Assembly (NCBI GenBank): GCA_018608735.1
Contig: JABAYZ010000284.1
Location: forward strand, 1 to 7,763
Origin: Flavobacteriaceae bacterium
Lineage (GTDB): Bacteria > Bacteroidota > Bacteroidia > Flavobacteriales > Flavobacteriaceae
Reading direction: 5' to 3'
DNA: 7,763 bases
Shown: one piece after another, positions 6,926-7,763 of the stretch
How positions within the stretch are numbered: the first letter of the stretch is position 1
Layout: each line of letters begins with the position of its first letter
The notes under the pieces: model-generated
What the model saw: only the letters and a program-made list of their open reading frames with translations
The model's database searches: none
Told to the model about the DNA's origin: nothing
Translations under genes and position numbers: made by a program

Positions 6926-7303
6926 TTATTTGGGCGTATTCATCGCATAATTTTTGAAAGTTCCATCCCGGTAAAAAATAACAATACGTTCAATGCTGTT
7001 CTCTTCATTTGAAATTGCTGCACTACTAGGGTTTGAAGAAATTTGTGTGGGCTCAACTTTTTGGGGTGGGGCAGTATTTTTGGGGAATTCACCAACACCA
7101 CTTAAGAGCCATAGAAGTTCAATGTCAGGAAATGCATTAAGCACTTTGGTGATAAAATCTAAGCTTGGTTTATTTCGACCACTTAATATATGTGAAATAC
7201 TGGAGCGTTGAACCGTGATAATTTCAGCAAAGGCAGAAGCCGATAAACCATAATAGTCAAGGATTTTTTTGAGTCGGATGTTAAATTCAGTCGTATTTAT
7301 CAT
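6926..7303 (-). CDS. XRE-family helix-turn-helix transcriptional regulator
   Basis: The product has 125 residues. The N-terminal part is an HTH_3/cro-like DNA-binding domain, about residues 6-65. Helix 2 is SASAFAEIITV, the recognition helix is QRSSISHILSG (32-42), and GRNKPSLDF (42-50) is the usual continuation. Residues 64-74 (LWLLSGVGEFP) close the domain. A Pro/Ser-rich linker (76-100) leads to a short hydrophobic C-terminal segment, IERIVIFYRDGTFKNY (104-119), which could be a dimerisation or ligand-sensing strand pair. There is no protease-like domain of the LexA/CI type. Its promoter region carries palindromes covering its own -10 element, so negative autoregulation is likely. The gene probably forms a transcript with the downstream lipoprotein gene and is divergent from a peptidase gene. 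Its target and signal are unknown. Confidence 0.9.
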   Translation of the reverse strand: MINTTEFNIRLKKILDYYGLSASAFAEIITVQRSSISHILSGRNKPSLDFITKVLNAFPDIELLWLLSGVGEFPKNTAPPQKVEPTQISSNPSSAAISNEENSIERIVIFYRDGTFKNYAMNTPK

Positions 7304-7305
7304 TG

Positions 7306-7319
7306 TTTACATGTGTAGC
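7306..7319. promoter_or_regulatory. Operator-like palindrome, site 1
   Basis: TTTACATGTGTAGC matches TTTACAnnTGTAAA at 10 of 12 fixed positions and is preceded by G. It lies 2 nt upstream of the regulator start codon, inside its predicted leader and ribosome-entry region. Confidence 0.55.
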
Positions 7320-7330
7320 AATATAAGGCG

Positions 7331-7344
7331 TTTACAAATGTAAC
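7331..7344. promoter_or_regulatory. Operator-like palindrome, site 2, over the regulator -10 element
   Basis: TTTACAAATGTAAC matches the palindrome at 11 of 12 positions and is preceded by G. On the minus strand it contains TACATTTG (7335-7342), the predicted -10 of the regulator gene. A bound protein would block RNA polymerase. It lies 25 nt from site 1. Confidence 0.7.
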
Positions 7345-7366
7345 AAATTGTTATCTTTTATGCAAA
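7335..7366 (-). promoter_or_regulatory. Candidate promoter of the regulator-lipoprotein unit
   Basis: On the minus strand TTTG (7366-7363) and TACATTTG (7342-7335) are separated by 20 nt, an exact fit to the Bacteroidota -33/-10 pattern. Transcription would start near 7328, leaving a leader of about 25 nt that contains operator-like site 1. Confidence 0.65.
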
Positions 7367-7488
7367 TATGAGTGTAAATAGATGGATTAATTAATAAATC
7401 ATAACTTTAGTTAACCTCAGTAAAATACTGATAATTAGCAACTTAATTGATGTAAAGAGAATACAATTTAAAAGGTAAGTATACACTG

Positions 7489-7519
7489 TTGAAATTTAGT
7501 TAAATCATGTATACATTTG
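7489..7519 (+). promoter_or_regulatory. Candidate promoter of the divergent M14 peptidase gene
   Basis: TTG (7489-7491) and TACATTTG (7512-7519) are separated by 20 nt, the same spacing as the regulator promoter. Transcription would start near 7526 and give a leader of about 70 nt containing operator-like sites 4 and 5. Confidence 0.6.
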
Positions 7520-7523
7520 TAAA
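7510..7523. promoter_or_regulatory. Operator-like palindrome, site 3, over the peptidase -10 element
   Basis: TATACATTTGTAAA matches the palindrome at 11 of 12 positions and is preceded by G. It contains the TACATTTG -10 element of the plus-strand promoter, mirroring the arrangement at site 2. Confidence 0.65.
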
Positions 7524-7543
7524 TATTAAAGCCCTTTAAATTG

Positions 7544-7557
7544 TTTACAAATGTAAA
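7544..7557. promoter_or_regulatory. Operator-like palindrome, site 4 (perfect copy)
   Basis: TTTACAAATGTAAA is a perfect 14-bp inverted repeat, preceded by G as in the other four copies. It lies 34 nt downstream of site 3, within the predicted leader of the peptidase gene. Confidence 0.7.
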
Positions 7558-7567
7558 AGGTAGAATG

Positions 7568-7581
7568 TTTACATTTGTAAT
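7568..7581. promoter_or_regulatory. Operator-like palindrome, site 5
   Basis: TTTACATTTGTAAT matches at 11 of 12 positions and is preceded by G. It lies 24 nt from site 4 and 14 nt before the peptidase start codon. It also contains TACATTTG on the plus strand, but the nearest TTG is 26 nt upstream, too far for a normal promoter. Confidence 0.65.
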
Positions 7582-7595
7582 CTTATTTAATATGC

Positions 7596-7763
7596 ATGTT
7601 AGACAGCTCTTACTTTTTATCTCAATACAATTCTCTAAAAGCAACAGCTTTAGAAAAACGTTATATCACAAATTCACATATTGAACCTTTATTAAAGTCT
7701 CTATCTAATCAATTTAGTCAAACTGTTTTAGGCACTTCGGAAGCTGGACTTCTAATATATGGC
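7596..7763 (+). CDS. Probable M14-family zinc carboxypeptidase, N-terminal fragment (runs off right edge)
   Basis: The ATG at 7596 opens a frame of 56 codons that is uninterrupted to the window edge. The nearest upstream in-frame codon of note is a stop (TAA at 7578-7580), so 7596 is the only ATG start. The peptide contains KRYITNSHIEPLLKSLSNQF (21-40) followed by TVLGTSEAGLLIYG. This fits the N-terminus of flavobacterial M14 metallopeptidases as I remember them: a GRYI..xHIEPLL segment, then a strand reading like GxSxxGxPIY before the zinc site. There is no signal peptide, so a cytoplasmic enzyme is suggested. The HxxE zinc motif and the catalytic glutamate would lie beyond the window, so the family call rests on the N-terminus alone. 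Site 5 of the palindrome array lies directly upstream, so control by the divergent XRE regulator is likely. Confidence 0.65.
   Translation, partial: MLDSSYFLSQYNSLKATALEKRYITNSHIEPLLKSLSNQFSQTVLGTSEAGLLIYG

Noticed and set aside
6993..7211. Plus-strand open frame of 72 codons within the regulator gene
   Set aside because: It lies entirely antisense to a well-supported helix-turn-helix gene and has no recognisable protein features.
7443..7473. Further operator-like sequences in the middle of the regulator-peptidase gap (TGTAAA at 7451-7456; AATACAATTTAAAA at 7460-7473; also TGTAAA at 7373-7378)
   Set aside because: These are single half-sites or match at only 8 of 12 positions, as expected by chance in AT-rich DNA.
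1..7763. Mobile element, CRISPR array, defence island or RNA gene
   Set aside because: I saw no transposase, integrase, terminal inverted repeats, regularly spaced repeats with unique spacers, or tRNA/rRNA-like sequence. The only repeats are the five short palindromes at 7306-7581.

Overview
This is AT-rich chromosomal DNA from a member of the Bacteroidota, most likely the family Flavobacteriaceae. Four things point there: a TonB-dependent receptor with a carboxypeptidase-regulatory-like N-terminus, topoisomerase IV subunits of the Bacteroidota type, a small lipoprotein of flavobacterial style next to parC, and promoters of the TAnnTTTG type with no Shine-Dalgarno sequences. I cannot name a genus from the sequence alone.

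Layout, left to right. Positions 1-349 (minus) hold the N-terminus of an outer-membrane TonB-dependent receptor that runs off the left edge. A 373-nt AT-rich divergent intergenic region follows. Next come ychF (723-1817, plus), a GTPase-like ATPase ending at a clear intrinsic terminator, and the topoisomerase IV pair parE (1952-3814) and parC (3811-6522), which overlap by ATGA and are probably translationally coupled. The parC stop codon overlaps the stop codon of a convergent small lipoprotein gene (6519-6890, minus). Upstream of that, on the same strand, is an XRE-family helix-turn-helix regulator (6926-7303, minus). A 292-nt regulatory region separates it from a divergent gene (7596 to the right edge, plus) whose first 56 residues resemble flavobacterial M14 zinc carboxypeptidases.

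The core (ychF, parE, parC) is conserved housekeeping: translation-associated NTPase and chromosome decatenation. The most striking non-coding signal lies between the regulator and the peptidase gene. Five copies of a palindrome, GTTTACAnnTGTAAA, fall in two groups. One copy in each group exactly covers a predicted promoter -10 element (TACATTTG), once for the regulator and once for the peptidase. This looks like an autoregulated repressor that also controls a divergent peptidase gene. A second point of interest is the C-terminus of ParC: a long acidic, proline-containing tail ends in QITLF, which resembles the sliding-clamp (DnaN) binding pentapeptide.

No mobile element, CRISPR array, tRNA or rRNA is visible.
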